Source of the DNA: Altericroceibacterium endophyticum
GTDB lineage: Bacteria; Pseudomonadota; Alphaproteobacteria; Sphingomonadales; Sphingomonadaceae
Length of the DNA: 64,000 bases
Assembly (NCBI RefSeq): GCF_009827595.1
Contig: NZ_WTYT01000005.1
Location: 124,001-188,000 of the forward strand
Direction of reading: 5' to 3'
Position numbers and translations under genes: made by a program
The notes under the pieces: model-generated
Seen by the model: the letters and a program-made list of their open reading frames with translations, nothing else
Told to the model about the DNA's origin: nothing
Databases searched by the model: none
Part shown: piece by piece, positions 55,351-64,000 of the stretch
Layout: the number at the start of each line of letters is the position of its first letter
How positions within the stretch are numbered: position 1 is the first letter of the stretch

Positions 55351-55713
55351 GTGAGCAACAGCGATAAAACAGAAGCGACGGTTCAGGCCCCCAAAGGGCC
55401 CTTTGCACTGTCCGGTCCGGTGGATAGCCGACCCGATCTGCAAAGCGTTCCGCTGCGCGGCGACCTGGCCCATATTGCGCTCGCCGGACAGTATTTCGTA
55501 CCGCATTATGCCGTCCCCCAGCCCCGCATCGTCATGCCGGGCGGCGCGGCACTGCACACCGCTTCGGCAGAAAGTGCCGAGGAAATCTGCACCCTGATGG
55601 AAGGTGACAGTTTCGAAGTTCTCGATATCTCAGCCGGCTGGGCATGGGGCTGCCTCGGGCCAAACGGTCCGGTCGGTTATGTACATTTGGATAGGTTGGA
55701 GCCGCTCAACTAA
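55351..55713 (+). CDS. SH3-like domain protein
   Basis: A 120-residue cytoplasmic protein with no signal peptide. GTG 55351 has GAGG 5 nt upstream. The C-terminal half looks like a bacterial SH3 fold with a ligand groove (EEICTLMEGDSFEVLDISAGWAWGCLGPNGPVGYVHLDRLE). The stop overlaps the argC start as TAATG, so translation is coupled. Its role beside arginine synthesis is unexplained. Confidence 0.8.
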   Translation: MSNSDKTEATVQAPKGPFALSGPVDSRPDLQSVPLRGDLAHIALAGQYFVPHYAVPQPRIVMPGGAALHTASAESAEEICTLMEGDSFEVLDISAGWAWGCLGPNGPVGYVHLDRLEPLN

Positions 55714-56642
55714 TGGCACAAACAGTCTTTATCGATGGCGCAGCCGGAACCACCGGCCTTGAAATCAGGGAACGGCTGACAGACCGCAGCGAATTTGATC
55801 TGGTTATTCTGGACGATGACCGGCGCAAAGACCCTGAGGCACGCCGCGAAGCGCTCAACAGCAGCGACTTTGCGATTCTGTGCCTGCCAGATGACGCCGC
55901 GCGCGAAGCCGTGGCCCTGATCGATGAAGACGCATCGACACGTGTTATCGACGCCTCAACGGCGCATCGTGTTGCCAGTGGCTGGTCCTATGGCTTTCCG
56001 GAAATCGTCGGCCAAAAGGTCATTGCCGGGGCCGACCGTGTGGCCAACCCCGGATGCTACCCCACCGGCTTTCTGGCGCTGGTCGCGCCACTGGTGCGCG
56101 AAGGACTGCTTCCCGCTGATTATCCGTTCACCGTCAATGCCGTGTCGGGCTATTCCGGCGGCGGCAAGGCGCTGATCGAACGGTTCGAAGAGGACCGCGA
56201 CATCGCCTTTCGCGCCTATGGCCTGACCCTGGGGCATAAGCATGTGCCCGAAATGCAGACCCATGCCGGGTTGGAACATCCCCCCGTCTTCTCGCCATCG
56301 GTCGTTCCGGCCTTTCGCGGAATGCTGGTCGATGTGCCGCTCCCGCTGGAAGCCATGCGCGCAGCGGCGAGCCCTTCCGAAATGCGCGAAGCACTGAAGG
56401 AATATTACGGCGACAGCCCGATTGTGCGGGTCGCCGGTGAAAGCGCGCCGGGTGAATTGCTGCTGCGCGGTTCGGCTGAACCGAGCGACGCACTGGAACT
56501 GCATGTCTTTGCCGATGAGAATGGTGAGCAGGCCAGATTAATCGCTTTGCTCGACAATCTGGGCAAGGGTGCAAGTGGCGCGGCGGTCCAGTCGCTCAAC
56601 CTGATGGCAGGTCTGGCGGAAACTGCGGGCCTCCGACTGTAG
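55713..56642 (+). CDS. argC: N-acetyl-gamma-glutamyl-phosphate reductase (type 2)
   Basis: A 309-residue NADP enzyme of arginine synthesis. IDGAAGTTGLEIRERL is the nucleotide fold, Cys115 in VANPGCYPTG the catalytic cysteine, and HKHVPEMQTHAGL carries the catalytic histidine region. The length of about 310 marks the short (type 2) form. It overlaps the SH3-like gene by one base and is followed by a terminator at 56655. Confidence 0.95.
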   Translation: MAQTVFIDGAAGTTGLEIRERLTDRSEFDLVILDDDRRKDPEARREALNSSDFAILCLPDDAAREAVALIDEDASTRVIDASTAHRVASGWSYGFPEIVGQKVIAGADRVANPGCYPTGFLALVAPLVREGLLPADYPFTVNAVSGYSGGGKALIERFEEDRDIAFRAYGLTLGHKHVPEMQTHAGLEHPPVFSPSVVPAFRGMLVDVPLPLEAMRAAASPSEMREALKEYYGDSPIVRVAGESAPGELLLRGSAEPSDALELHVFADENGEQARLIALLDNLGKGASGAAVQSLNLMAGLAETAGLRL

Positions 56643-56654
56643 TGCTTAAATTAT

Positions 56655-56676
56655 AGGCGGTGGCTGCCTGTTTTTT
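56655..56676 (+). terminator. Intrinsic terminator after argC
   Basis: AGGCGG (56655-56660) pairs with CTGCCT (56664-56669), including one G-U, around a TGG loop, then G and six T. It lies 12 nt past the argC stop. Confidence 0.8.
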
Positions 56677-56799
56677 ATGCATGAATATGCGTTTGGCGAT
56701 CGCACATATATTCCACGGAAACACTAGGGAAGCTTCATATCTTACCAATTGCACCCTTTCGCCGGAGTGCACTATTGGCTACCCCTAGCTGACACGCCT

Positions 56800-56815
56800 T
56801 GGCACGATTCTTGTT
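56800..56815 (+). promoter_or_regulatory. Sigma-54-type promoter upstream of glnB-glnA
   Basis: TGGCACG-ATTC-TTGTT matches the RpoN consensus TGGCACG-N4-TTGC(A/T) except for T in place of C in the -12 GC. It is 74 nt before the glnB start codon. glnBA operons of other alphaproteobacteria are RpoN/NtrC-dependent. A loose inverted pair TGCAC-N12-GTGCA lies upstream at 56750-56771 but has the wrong spacing for a canonical NtrC site. Confidence 0.7.
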
Positions 56816-56829
56816 AGTATCTCAGCTAA

Positions 56830-57228
<399 letters not shown>

Positions 57229-57236
57229 TCAGATCT

Positions 57237-57278
57237 TCCGCCATCCGGCGGACGGACAGACTTTGCCGGCAACCGGCA
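57237..57278. promoter_or_regulatory. Two small hairpins in the glnB-glnA spacer
   Basis: TCCGCC-ATCC-GGCGGA (57237-57252) and TGCCGG-CAA-CCGGCA (57264-57278) are two perfect stems. No T-run follows. They may be mRNA-processing or stability elements that set the ratio of PII to glutamine synthetase. Confidence 0.4.
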
Positions 57279-57318
57279 GTCATTCTTAAAACGGCTCTAT
57301 TTCTAAGGAAGGAATACA

Positions 57319-58728
57319 ATGGCCACTGCAAAGGAAATCGTTAAGCGGATCAAGGATGAGGAGATCGAATGGGTCGATCTTCGTTTCACCGATCCCAAGG
57401 GTAAATGGCAGCACCTCTCGATGGTTGCTTCCGTTCTTACCGAAGACGAGCTTGAAGAAGGCCTGATGTTTGACGGCTCATCGATCGCCGGTTGGAAGAC
57501 GATCAATGAATCCGACATGATCCTGAAACCGGATCTGGAAGACGTCTACATCGATCCTTTCAGCGCCACGCCGATGATGATCGTGTTCTGCGACATCGTC
57601 GAACCTTCGACCGGCGAACTCTATGCCCGTGACCCGCGCTCGACCGCGAAACGTGCAGAAGCCTATCTGAACACGACCGGCATTGGCGACACCGTCTATG
57701 TCGGCCCGGAAGCTGAATTCTTCATGTTTGACGACGTGAAGTTTGAAGACGGCTATGCCGGATCAGGTTTCACCATCGACGATATCGAACTGCCGACCAA
57801 TTCCGGCAAGGAATATGACATTGGCAACATGGGCCATCGCCCTAAGGTCAAGGGTGGCTATTTCCCGGTTGCTCCGGTGGACAGCGCCGTCGATATTCGT
57901 AGCGAAATGGTTTCTACCATGCTCGAAATGGGCCTGCCCTGCGACAAGCATCACCACGAAGTGGCCGCTGCACAGCACGAACTGGGCGTAACCTTCGGCA
58001 AGCTGACGCAGACTGCCGACCGCATGCAGATCTACAAATATGTCGTGCACCAGGTTGCCCATGCCTATGGCAAGACCGCAACCTTCATGCCGAAGCCGAT
58101 CAAGGACGATAACGGTTCGGGCATGCACACCCACATGTCGATCTGGGACAATGGCAAGCCGACCTTCGCGGGTAATGGCTATGCTGGCCTGTCCGACAAC
58201 TGCCTCTATTACATTGGCGGTGTGATCAAGCATGCGAAGGCTCTGAACGCCTTCACCAACCCGACCACCAACAGCTACAAGCGTCTGGTGCCGGGCTTCG
58301 AAGCACCGGTTCTGCTGGCCTATTCCGCACGCAACCGTTCCGCTTCCTGCCGTATTCCTTATGGCACGGGCGAAAAATCGAAGCGTGTTGAATTCCGTTT
58401 CCCCGATGCAATGGCAAACCCGTATCTTGCCTATGCTGCATTGTTGATGGCTGGTCTGGACGGTATCCAGAACAAGATCCATCCGGGCGAAGCCATGGAC
58501 AAGAACCTGTATGATCTGCCGCCGGCAGAACTGGCAGAAGTCCCAACCGTTTGCGGATCGCTGCGTGAAGCTCTGGAAGCTCTTGCTACCGATCACGACT
58601 TCCTGCTGTCGGGCGATGTGTTCACCAAGGAACAGATCGAAGCCTATTGCGAACTGAAGTGGGAAGAAGTGATGCGCGTCGAAACCACGCCTTCGGCCGC
58701 CGAATTCGACATGTATTACAGCGCCTGA
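57319..58728 (+). CDS. glnA: Glutamine synthetase, type I
   Basis: A 469-residue dodecameric enzyme making glutamine from glutamate and ammonia. [38 protein letters not shown], and [15 protein letters not shown] are in order, and [16 protein letters not shown] is the glutamate-binding part. Tyr398 in NLYDLPP is the adenylylation site, so GlnE control is expected. AAGGAAGG lies before the ATG. A strong terminator follows. Confidence 0.98.
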   Translation: MATAKEIVKRIKDEEIEWVDLRFTDPKGKWQHLSMVASVLTEDELEEGLMFDGSSIAGWKTINESDMILKPDLEDVYIDPFSATPMMIVFCDIVEPSTGELYARDPRSTAKRAEAYLNTTGIGDTVYVGPEAEFFMFDDVKFEDGYAGSGFTIDDIELPTNSGKEYDIGNMGHRPKVKGGYFPVAPVDSAVDIRSEMVSTMLEMGLPCDKHHHEVAAAQHELGVTFGKLTQTADRMQIYKYVVHQVAHAYGKTATFMPKPIKDDNGSGMHTHMSIWDNGKPTFAGNGYAGLSDNCLYYIGGVIKHAKALNAFTNPTTNSYKRLVPGFEAPVLLAYSARNRSASCRIPYGTGEKSKRVEFRFPDAMANPYLAYAALLMAGLDGIQNKIHPGEAMDKNLYDLPPAELAEVPTVCGSLREALEALATDHDFLLSGDVFTKEQIEAYCELKWEEVMRVETTPSAAEFDMYYSA

Positions 58729-58754
58729 TCATATTACGATCAGTACGTAAAAAG

Positions 58755-58787
58755 AGGGCGTCCGGAATACCGGGCGCCCTTTTTCTT
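58755..58787 (+). terminator. Intrinsic terminator after glnA
   Basis: AGGGCGTCCGG (58755-58765) pairs with CCGGGCGCCCT (58770-58780), with one G-U, around an AATA loop, followed by TTTTCTT. A-rich sequence upstream would also serve in the opposite direction. Confidence 0.88.
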
Positions 58788-58917
58788 GATAGGGCATTGC
58801 AGCTCCCCTGCCCTGCCATCGTTTTCGCCAAACCATCTGATACGCACAGTGCGCAATAAGGCTTTCCTACAGAACGCAAGCGCCCCGATGCCCGCTTTCC
58901 AAACCAAGGAGGGCGCC

Positions 58918-59502
58918 ATGCGAAAAGCTGTGTTCGATACGATCCGCCAGATATTGGGAAGAGGTTTCACGCAAGGTGAAGTATCCCGGCTCGACCGGGC
59001 GCTAGATTGTGCGATTGATGACACGGCATGCACTGCCAGGCACCAGTTCAGCCCGGAAGGGCTCGCATTGATCAAACGGTTTGAAGGCTGTGCCCGCATC
59101 CGGGCCGATGGACGCATTGAAGCCTATCCCGACCCCGGAACCGGAGGTGCACCATGGACCATTGGCTGGGGCGCAACCGGACCAGAGATCGGCCCCGGCA
59201 CTATCTGGACACAGGCGCAATGCGATGACCGTTTGGAGCGCGATACGGCGCGGTTTGCCGCGGAGGTGGCCCACACCATCGGCGATTGTCCAACCCGGCA
59301 AAATCAATTCGATGCGCTGGTATCCTTTCACTACAACACCGGAGCGATCGCCAGAGCCACACTCACCCGCATGCATTGTGCAGGCGACTTCGAGGGAGCT
59401 GCGCAAGAATTTGCCCGTTGGAACAAGGCCGGCGGACGCGTGCTTGCCGGATTATCGCGGCGCCGTGCAGCGGAGGCAGAGCTATATTCCAGAAGGGAGT
59501 AA
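58918..59502 (+). CDS. Lysozyme, glycoside hydrolase family 24 (phage-type)
   Basis: A 194-residue muramidase that cleaves the MurNAc-GlcNAc bond. ATG 58918 has AGGAGG 5 nt upstream. A helical N-terminal stretch (TIRQILGRGFTQGEVSRLDRALD) precedes the catalytic part with Glu56 (KRFEG), Asp72 (YPDPG) and Thr81 (WTIGWG), the E-D-T triad of T4-type enzymes. There is no signal peptide or membrane segment, so export needs a holin or other route. No holin, tail or integrase genes flank it: glnA lies upstream and two envelope proteins downstream. It may be a domesticated endolysin used in wall remodelling. Confidence 0.92.
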   Translation: MRKAVFDTIRQILGRGFTQGEVSRLDRALDCAIDDTACTARHQFSPEGLALIKRFEGCARIRADGRIEAYPDPGTGGAPWTIGWGATGPEIGPGTIWTQAQCDDRLERDTARFAAEVAHTIGDCPTRQNQFDALVSFHYNTGAIARATLTRMHCAGDFEGAAQEFARWNKAGGRVLAGLSRRRAAEAELYSRRE

Positions 59503-59602
59503 TATTGTCCCGCTACGTGACAACTGAAGATTCCGCCCCGCATCGCGGAACTTGCAGTCATAGCGCCAGTTTAGGTGAGTGAATGGAGTGTCCTTTAAAA
59601 TA

Positions 59603-60778
59603 ATGAAAACCGGGTTCGCCCTCCCAATTCTTGTCCTTTCTATGACCGCCGTCAGTGGTGTGTCTGCTCAGCAAAGCAGTGCCCAATCGGGAACTCAGGT
59701 TTCTGAAACTTCTGATGCCGAAAGCGTCATCCCGGAAAGTTCGGCGAAAAAAAGCCTGATCGCAAAAGCCCCGGATGGCACTGTACCGATCATCATTTTA
59801 CCGCCTGATCTGCACAGCAGAAAGCTGACCTCTGATCCGGGTAAAACTGGATCTTCCGGCGGGTCTCAAGAAGCAAAAGATCTAAGCGCCGGGGAAGCAC
59901 CCACAGCGGCAAAGCAAGACCAAAAGCCATCTGCAGCTGACACTGATACCGGCGGCACGGAACAAGGTAGTTCACCAACGCCGCCCCGGGCCCGGACAGA
60001 TGCCGATAGCACAGAGGAAACTGCCGCCCTGATCGCTGCCAGGCGCGCGCAGGCCGAGCAGGCCAGACGCAGGGCTTCTCCCGATGCTCCCAAACGGCTT
60101 CCCGGAGCTTCCGAAAAAGATGGCTATCGCTATTTCACCCGGGCAGGGTTCAATCCCAGCCTGCCAGAAAAAGTCAGCACGTTCCTAAAAGGCTGCCCCG
60201 TCGACAAGGACGCACAGGACGCATCCAAACGAACGAAAGAATGTTTCGTATCAACAGATAGCAGCGATCGAGCCTCCGTTCTTTCGCGCAGAACCGGCAA
60301 TTGGTGGGGCTTCTCGGCGCAAAATATCGCGCGTAGTTCCGTCTATTATCGTTCCGGCTATCTGCTGAGACTGAATGATAAAAATCAGGTGTCGGCCTAT
60401 TTGCCGGTTCTCGGCGGAGCGCTCTCCATCGGAAATATCTGGCCCGGCGATTATGGTTTCGGAACCATCCCGCGCTACTATATCGATTATTACGATCTCG
60501 GGCCTCAGCGGTCCTATCGCTATGCGAACCACGTCGTTTATCGTCTGGACAGTGACAGCAGAGCAATCACCGGCATCGCCGCATTGCTGTCCGGCGACCG
60601 CTTCATCGTCGGCCAAAAAATGCCCGACGGGTATGATATCTACAACATTCCCAGCATCTATCGCCAACAATATGCCGATAGCAAAGACACGGCCTATCGC
60701 TATGCCGATGGCTATATTTACAAAATCGATCCAAGATCATGGAAAATCCGTGCCGCGATCGAACTGATTGCTGCTTGA
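59603..60778 (+). CDS. Secreted protein with disordered middle and conserved C-terminal domain, unknown
   Basis: A 391-residue exported protein. A signal peptide (MKTGFALPILVLSMTAVSGVSAQ) is followed by a long Ser/Asp/Gln-rich disordered region, a short Arg/Ala helix (ALIAARRAQAEQARRRA), and a cysteine pair (KGCPVDK, KECFV). The C-terminal third has two repeats of a YRYADG-Y-IDP kind: YRYANHVVYRLDSDSRAITGIAALL and YRYADGYIYKIDPRSWKIRAAIELI. I have seen this tail in sphingomonad proteins of unknown role, but cannot name it. The start at 59603 lacks a close ribosome-binding site; GTG at 59588 or 59579 are alternatives. It is 11 nt upstream of the fasciclin lipoprotein gene. Confidence 0.8.
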   Translation: MKTGFALPILVLSMTAVSGVSAQQSSAQSGTQVSETSDAESVIPESSAKKSLIAKAPDGTVPIIILPPDLHSRKLTSDPGKTGSSGGSQEAKDLSAGEAPTAAKQDQKPSAADTDTGGTEQGSSPTPPRARTDADSTEETAALIAARRAQAEQARRRASPDAPKRLPGASEKDGYRYFTRAGFNPSLPEKVSTFLKGCPVDKDAQDASKRTKECFVSTDSSDRASVLSRRTGNWWGFSAQNIARSSVYYRSGYLLRLNDKNQVSAYLPVLGGALSIGNIWPGDYGFGTIPRYYIDYYDLGPQRSYRYANHVVYRLDSDSRAITGIAALLSGDRFIVGQKMPDGYDIYNIPSIYRQQYADSKDTAYRYADGYIYKIDPRSWKIRAAIELIAA

Positions 60779-60789
60779 GGACATATTAC

Positions 60790-61437
60790 ATGACAAATCT
60801 GGCCAACCGCTTCCCAATCGGACGTTCAAAAAGAAGTTCGTTTTTGCTCTGCGCCGCCGCGGTGGTCCTCTTGCCGCTCAGTGCGTGCTCTTCCGAGAAG
60901 GATCAGCAACCGGCTCCCTCGACGCAGCAGGACACAACGCAGACGCTGGCGGCGACCATTTCCGATGCGCCGGGCCTGACCATAACCGCACGCGCCTTGC
61001 GCGATATCGGTATAGCGCCCGTATTTGACGGCGCTGGCTCCTACACCATTCTGGCGCCTGATGATGATGCATTCGGATTACTCGGCGAAACAGGCACCTA
61101 TCTCCAGCAACCAGAACAAGCGCCCATTATGGCCGCCATTTTGCGCGATCACATCATTCCCGGATATCTGACACGTCAGGACATCGATAATGCTGTGAAA
61201 GCGGCTGATAGCGGAGAGGTCCGGATGCGTACGCTCGGCAACCATTTCATCACATTTTCACACGCCCAATCCGGGCTGGTTGTGACAAGCGAGAATGGCC
61301 AGAGGGCGCATCTTGCCCAAAAAAGTCTGGAAGGCAGCAATGGCGTGGCGATCCCTATTGATGTCGTGCTGAAGGATGTAAAGCTGGACCAGCGCAGCGT
61401 GAAGCCCGGCCAAGAGAATATCCAAGCACCCGAATAA
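60790..61437 (+). CDS. Fasciclin (FAS1) domain lipoprotein
   Basis: A 215-residue exported lipoprotein with lipobox LSAC (VVLLPLSAC). The FAS1 fold covers residues about 50-195: FDGAGSYTILAPDDDAFGLLG is the H1 motif, AILRDHIIPGYLTRQDI the core, and GVAIPIDVVL the end. FAS1 proteins mediate adhesion or bind polysaccharide. It starts 11 nt after the previous gene with GAGG 9 nt upstream, so the two are an operon. Confidence 0.92.
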   Translation: MTNLANRFPIGRSKRSSFLLCAAAVVLLPLSACSSEKDQQPAPSTQQDTTQTLAATISDAPGLTITARALRDIGIAPVFDGAGSYTILAPDDDAFGLLGETGTYLQQPEQAPIMAAILRDHIIPGYLTRQDIDNAVKAADSGEVRMRTLGNHFITFSHAQSGLVVTSENGQRAHLAQKSLEGSNGVAIPIDVVLKDVKLDQRSVKPGQENIQAPE

Positions 61438-61488
61438 CGCACGTCGATTATTGACTAGTGACTATACTCGTGGGGGGTCCGCGCCCGC

Positions 61489-64000
61489 TCAGTAATCCTT
61501 GCTGACTTCTGCCGAGATCCCCTCACGCCCAAGCGACGAAACCGTGGCCAGCAAAGACAGCCAGCTCGTCACCCGAAATTCGACTTCGCTGGCATTATAT
61601 CCACGCCCATCAGTGATAATTTCAGCATAGAATTTGCGGCCGAAATTCTTGCCCAGCGCCACCGACGTTGCCCGGTCCAGTGCTTGATCCGCCGGCACGA
61701 TCCGCAAGCGGTCGAGCCCAATGGCGCTGCGCAATTCGTTGATCGGGTCCAATCCCCCACCACCCTGCAATGCGGCCAGCGCGGCGCCCAACTGCAAGGC
61801 ATCAGTGGCCGACAGGCTGGTGATCGATCCGCCAAACAACATGCGCGCGAGCAATTCCTCCTGCGGGAGAGACGGCGTTGAACTGAAGGTAATATCGGAC
61901 TTCTCCGCGTAACCATCGACTTTCACCGTGACCTGCAAATTGTCCACCTGGGTATCCGCTTCGATATCGAGACGCGGATTGATGGGGACATTTTCGTCAA
62001 AATCGATGCGCCCACGGGTGAGTTCAAACTGCGTGCCTGCGAATGTGAAGAAACCCTGACGTGGGGCGATCTCGACTGCGCCGCCAATGCGCGGGTCATC
62101 GGTGGTGCCCCGGATGATCACATCGCCGCCCCAGACGCTGTCCAGCCCCATTCCGGTCACCTTGATGCTGTTACCGGCACTCGCGTCGATCAGATAACGC
62201 CACGGCGCAGACTGTCTTGCAACTGGCCCCATGTCTGGCGGCAGATTGATCTCACGCGTTTTGATGTCGGGTAGGTCAGCCTCGGCATCGGAGGTTCCGA
62301 GAGTCCAGCGTGCCTTGTTCACACGAACGCGGCCCGCAATGGTGCCGCCCCGGCCATTGGAAACGATGCGCAACGGTCCGGTTACGGTGGCGCCCATATT
62401 GCGGCGATCGACAATTTCAGCATTCTTTGCCGCCAGACGAACGTCTATCTTCGGTCCGCGCGGCCCAAGCCCGGACAAATCCACCATCCCACTGCCCGTT
62501 ATGGTGCCATTATTGGGGGCCGTGCCGGAAAAACTGGTCAGTTGCAGACGCGGTCCTGAAAAGCTGCCCCGCAGTTTCACATTGGATAGATCGGTGCCGG
62601 TTACGGCACTGCGCAAACGCAGCGCGTCACCAGCCAGAGACCCTGTGACCTGCGGATTCTGCAGCGAACCGCGCGTATCCGCCGTCAGGCTAAGCTGGCC
62701 GGTAATGTCGAAAATTTCGACGGAAGTCAGACGCCAGAGTGCATCTGCTGGCCCGGAATAGCGCAATTGGGCAAACAAATCGCCTGCCTGAAGCCGCTGG
62801 ATCAAACCACCATTGGCAGGCAAATTGGCAATCCGGCCCTGCAGCCGTCCCTTAATCCCGCCTCCATCCTGAATCACCGCGCGCGTTTGCAGCAGATCGG
62901 GTGTCAGCTTGAGAACGACAGCCAGATCAATCGGGCGTGAACTGAGTGTCAGCCCTGAACGGCTAAAACCGGAAACCAGCAACCGGGCATTACCGCTGGG
63001 CACACCATCGGCGCCAGAATCGACATCGACCACACCGGAAATTGACCCCGTCAAACCAATATCCGGCGCCACGACATCAATCAGCGAAAGCGGCATTTTC
63101 GACAGGCTGACTTTGGCTTGGGCAGGATTCTCGCCGCCAAAGCCGCCTTCCAGAATGGCATAGCCCGATCCGTAGGAAATCTGAGTCTTTTGCAGGATCC
63201 AGCCGCCATTAGCCTGTTTTTGCGCCACGGCCTGCCGCGGCATGGTAATCCGGTCCCCGGCATAGGTTCCGCGAGCGGCCACGCCGATTTTCTGCCGCGT
63301 AACATCACCTTCCAATTGCAGCGCGAAGCGCGCACCGCGCCGCCCGGTCAGCGATGCATTAAACTGCCCCACACCCTTATCGATATTGCCCCGCGCTGCC
63401 AGGCGGCCAATGAAGATCGAGCCATAGCGCAGGCCCCGCGCACTGATGTTACCCGTGATTGTGGCGCCCGCTTTGTCGAGCGTTCCGGCGGCCTCAATAT
63501 TTGCGCGCGCAATTGCCAGATCAGCCTCTCCACCAAAGCGCGCATTTCGTGCCCGCAGCTTCAGATCAAAACCCTGCCCCGCATCGCGAGGTTGTAATGT
63601 GACTGAACCGTCCAGACCGCCACCGCGAATGTCTAGCGCCCCATCGACACCGCCTTCGGCAAAGGCGATGGATCCCCTCACATCCGTTTTCCACACAGTC
63701 AGCCGGTCAACATCCAGCCGGGCTGGAGCATTTGGAGGCGTCAACAGCAAAGCCCTGCCATCAAACGGGCCGAGCGTGGATTGGCCATCAGTCACTATCC
63801 GGAAGCCGGAAGGCTGCCCGTCACGCTGTTTTTCACGCCCTATTTCAACACGCACATCCTTGAGGCCGGCGGCGGGCAGCGGGCTGGCGAAGGTCAATAT
63901 TGCATGGGGGCCATCATCGCCCATTTCAGCTGTGACGGTGAAGGGCCCATACTCGGTGTGCTCCCCGCTGCCGGCCAGAGTGGTCTCGCCGTTTTGCAGG
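61489..64000 (-). CDS. TamB-type translocation/assembly protein, C-terminal part (cut by right edge)
   Basis: The last 837 or so residues of a large inner-membrane-anchored protein of the TamB/DUF490 (AsmA-like) family, which links outer-membrane assembly or lipid transport to the inner membrane. The frame is open to the right edge, so the N-terminus is outside. The long repetitive beta-strand region and the DUF490 C-terminus (GFFTFAGTQFELTRGRIDFDENVPINPRLDIEA, then SSTPSLPQEELLARMLFGGS) are clear; the protein ends SAEVSKDY. The partner TamA gene would be expected just upstream, beyond the window. Confidence 0.95.
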   Translation of the reverse strand, partial: LQNGETTLAGSGEHTEYGPFTVTAEMGDDGPHAILTFASPLPAAGLKDVRVEIGREKQRDGQPSGFRIVTDGQSTLGPFDGRALLLTPPNAPARLDVDRLTVWKTDVRGSIAFAEGGVDGALDIRGGGLDGSVTLQPRDAGQGFDLKLRARNARFGGEADLAIARANIEAAGTLDKAGATITGNISARGLRYGSIFIGRLAARGNIDKGVGQFNASLTGRRGARFALQLEGDVTRQKIGVAARGTYAGDRITMPRQAVAQKQANGGWILQKTQISYGSGYAILEGGFGGENPAQAKVSLSKMPLSLIDVVAPDIGLTGSISGVVDVDSGADGVPSGNARLLVSGFSRSGLTLSSRPIDLAVVLKLTPDLLQTRAVIQDGGGIKGRLQGRIANLPANGGLIQRLQAGDLFAQLRYSGPADALWRLTSVEIFDITGQLSLTADTRGSLQNPQVTGSLAGDALRLRSAVTGTDLSNVKLRGSFSGPRLQLTSFSGTAPNNGTITGSGMVDLSGLGPRGPKIDVRLAAKNAEIVDRRNMGATVTGPLRIVSNGRGGTIAGRVRVNKARWTLGTSDAEADLPDIKTREINLPPDMGPVARQSAPWRYLIDASAGNSIKVTGMGLDSVWGGDVIIRGTTDDPRIGGAVEIAPRQGFFTFAGTQFELTRGRIDFDENVPINPRLDIEADTQVDNLQVTVKVDGYAEKSDITFSSTPSLPQEELLARMLFGGSITSLSATDALQLGAALAALQGGGGLDPINELRSAIGLDRLRIVPADQALDRATSVALGKNFGRKFYAEIITDGRGYNASEVEFRVTSWLSLLATVSSLGREGISAEVSKDY

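Noticed and set aside
56750-56771. TGCAC...GTGCA as an NtrC binding site
   Set aside because: The spacer is 12 nt; the canonical site has 7. Only the sigma-54-type element is kept as a feature.

Overview
The window reads as part of a chromosome from an alphaproteobacterium, most likely order Sphingomonadales (Erythrobacteraceae or a close family). This is inferred from the gene content and order: a complete division and cell wall (dcw) cluster with an alphaproteobacterial-length FtsZ, a glnB-glnA pair behind a sigma-54-like promoter, TonB-dependent receptors of the type abundant in sphingomonads, and secreted arylsulfatases. No rRNA, CRISPR array, transposase, integrase or phage structural gene was seen. 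One tRNA gene, tRNA-Ala(CGC), is present.

Region 1 (1-20.1 kb) is an accessory catabolic locus. On the minus strand a TonB-dependent receptor is followed by two tandem arylsulfatases; the second runs off the left edge. A LysR regulator diverges from the receptor. Next come an AraC regulator diverging from two small unknown genes, then a minus-strand run of aldehyde dehydrogenase, two DUF3237-type proteins, a GMC alcohol dehydrogenase and a third arylsulfatase. The third sulfatase is interrupted by one extra base in a run of eight T. A second AraC regulator, an MFS transporter and a second TonB receptor run the other way. Together these suggest import, desulfation and oxidation of a sulfate-ester alcohol. 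The dehydrogenase, transporter, receptor and regulator set resembles the polyethylene-glycol (peg) operon of Sphingopyxis, here combined with sulfatases. The substrate is unknown.

Region 2 (20.1-25.8 kb) holds tRNA-Ala, a polyproline lipoprotein, a Bax-inhibitor-1 protein, proC, a YbjN protein and a TPR/SPOR-domain protein just downstream of ftsZ.

Region 3 (25.9-44.4 kb) is the dcw cluster on the minus strand: mraZ, rsmH, ftsL, ftsI, murE, murF, mraY, murD, ftsW, murG, murC, murB, ddl, ftsQ, ftsA, ftsZ. Every junction from mraZ to ftsA overlaps by 1-4 nt or abuts. Only ftsZ is set apart, by 129 nt. Upstream of mraZ is an array of four GGGA units at exact 10-bp spacing, a candidate MraZ operator.

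Region 4 (44.7-64 kb) is mostly housekeeping: cysK with two small unknown genes, a [2Fe-2S] ferredoxin, an AlkA-type glycosylase, a secreted S9 peptidase, pterin dehydratase, ccmA-ccmB without ccmC, methionine aminopeptidase, a DUF3298-type lipoprotein, an M17 aminopeptidase, an SH3-like protein overlapping argC, glnB-glnA, a GH24 lysozyme with no phage neighbours, a secreted unknown protein paired with a fasciclin lipoprotein, and the C-terminal part of a TamB-type protein cut by the right edge.

All calls are made by eye from translated sequence. No database search, structure prediction or signal-peptide program was run. Start codons were chosen by ribosome-binding sites, overlaps and family lengths.
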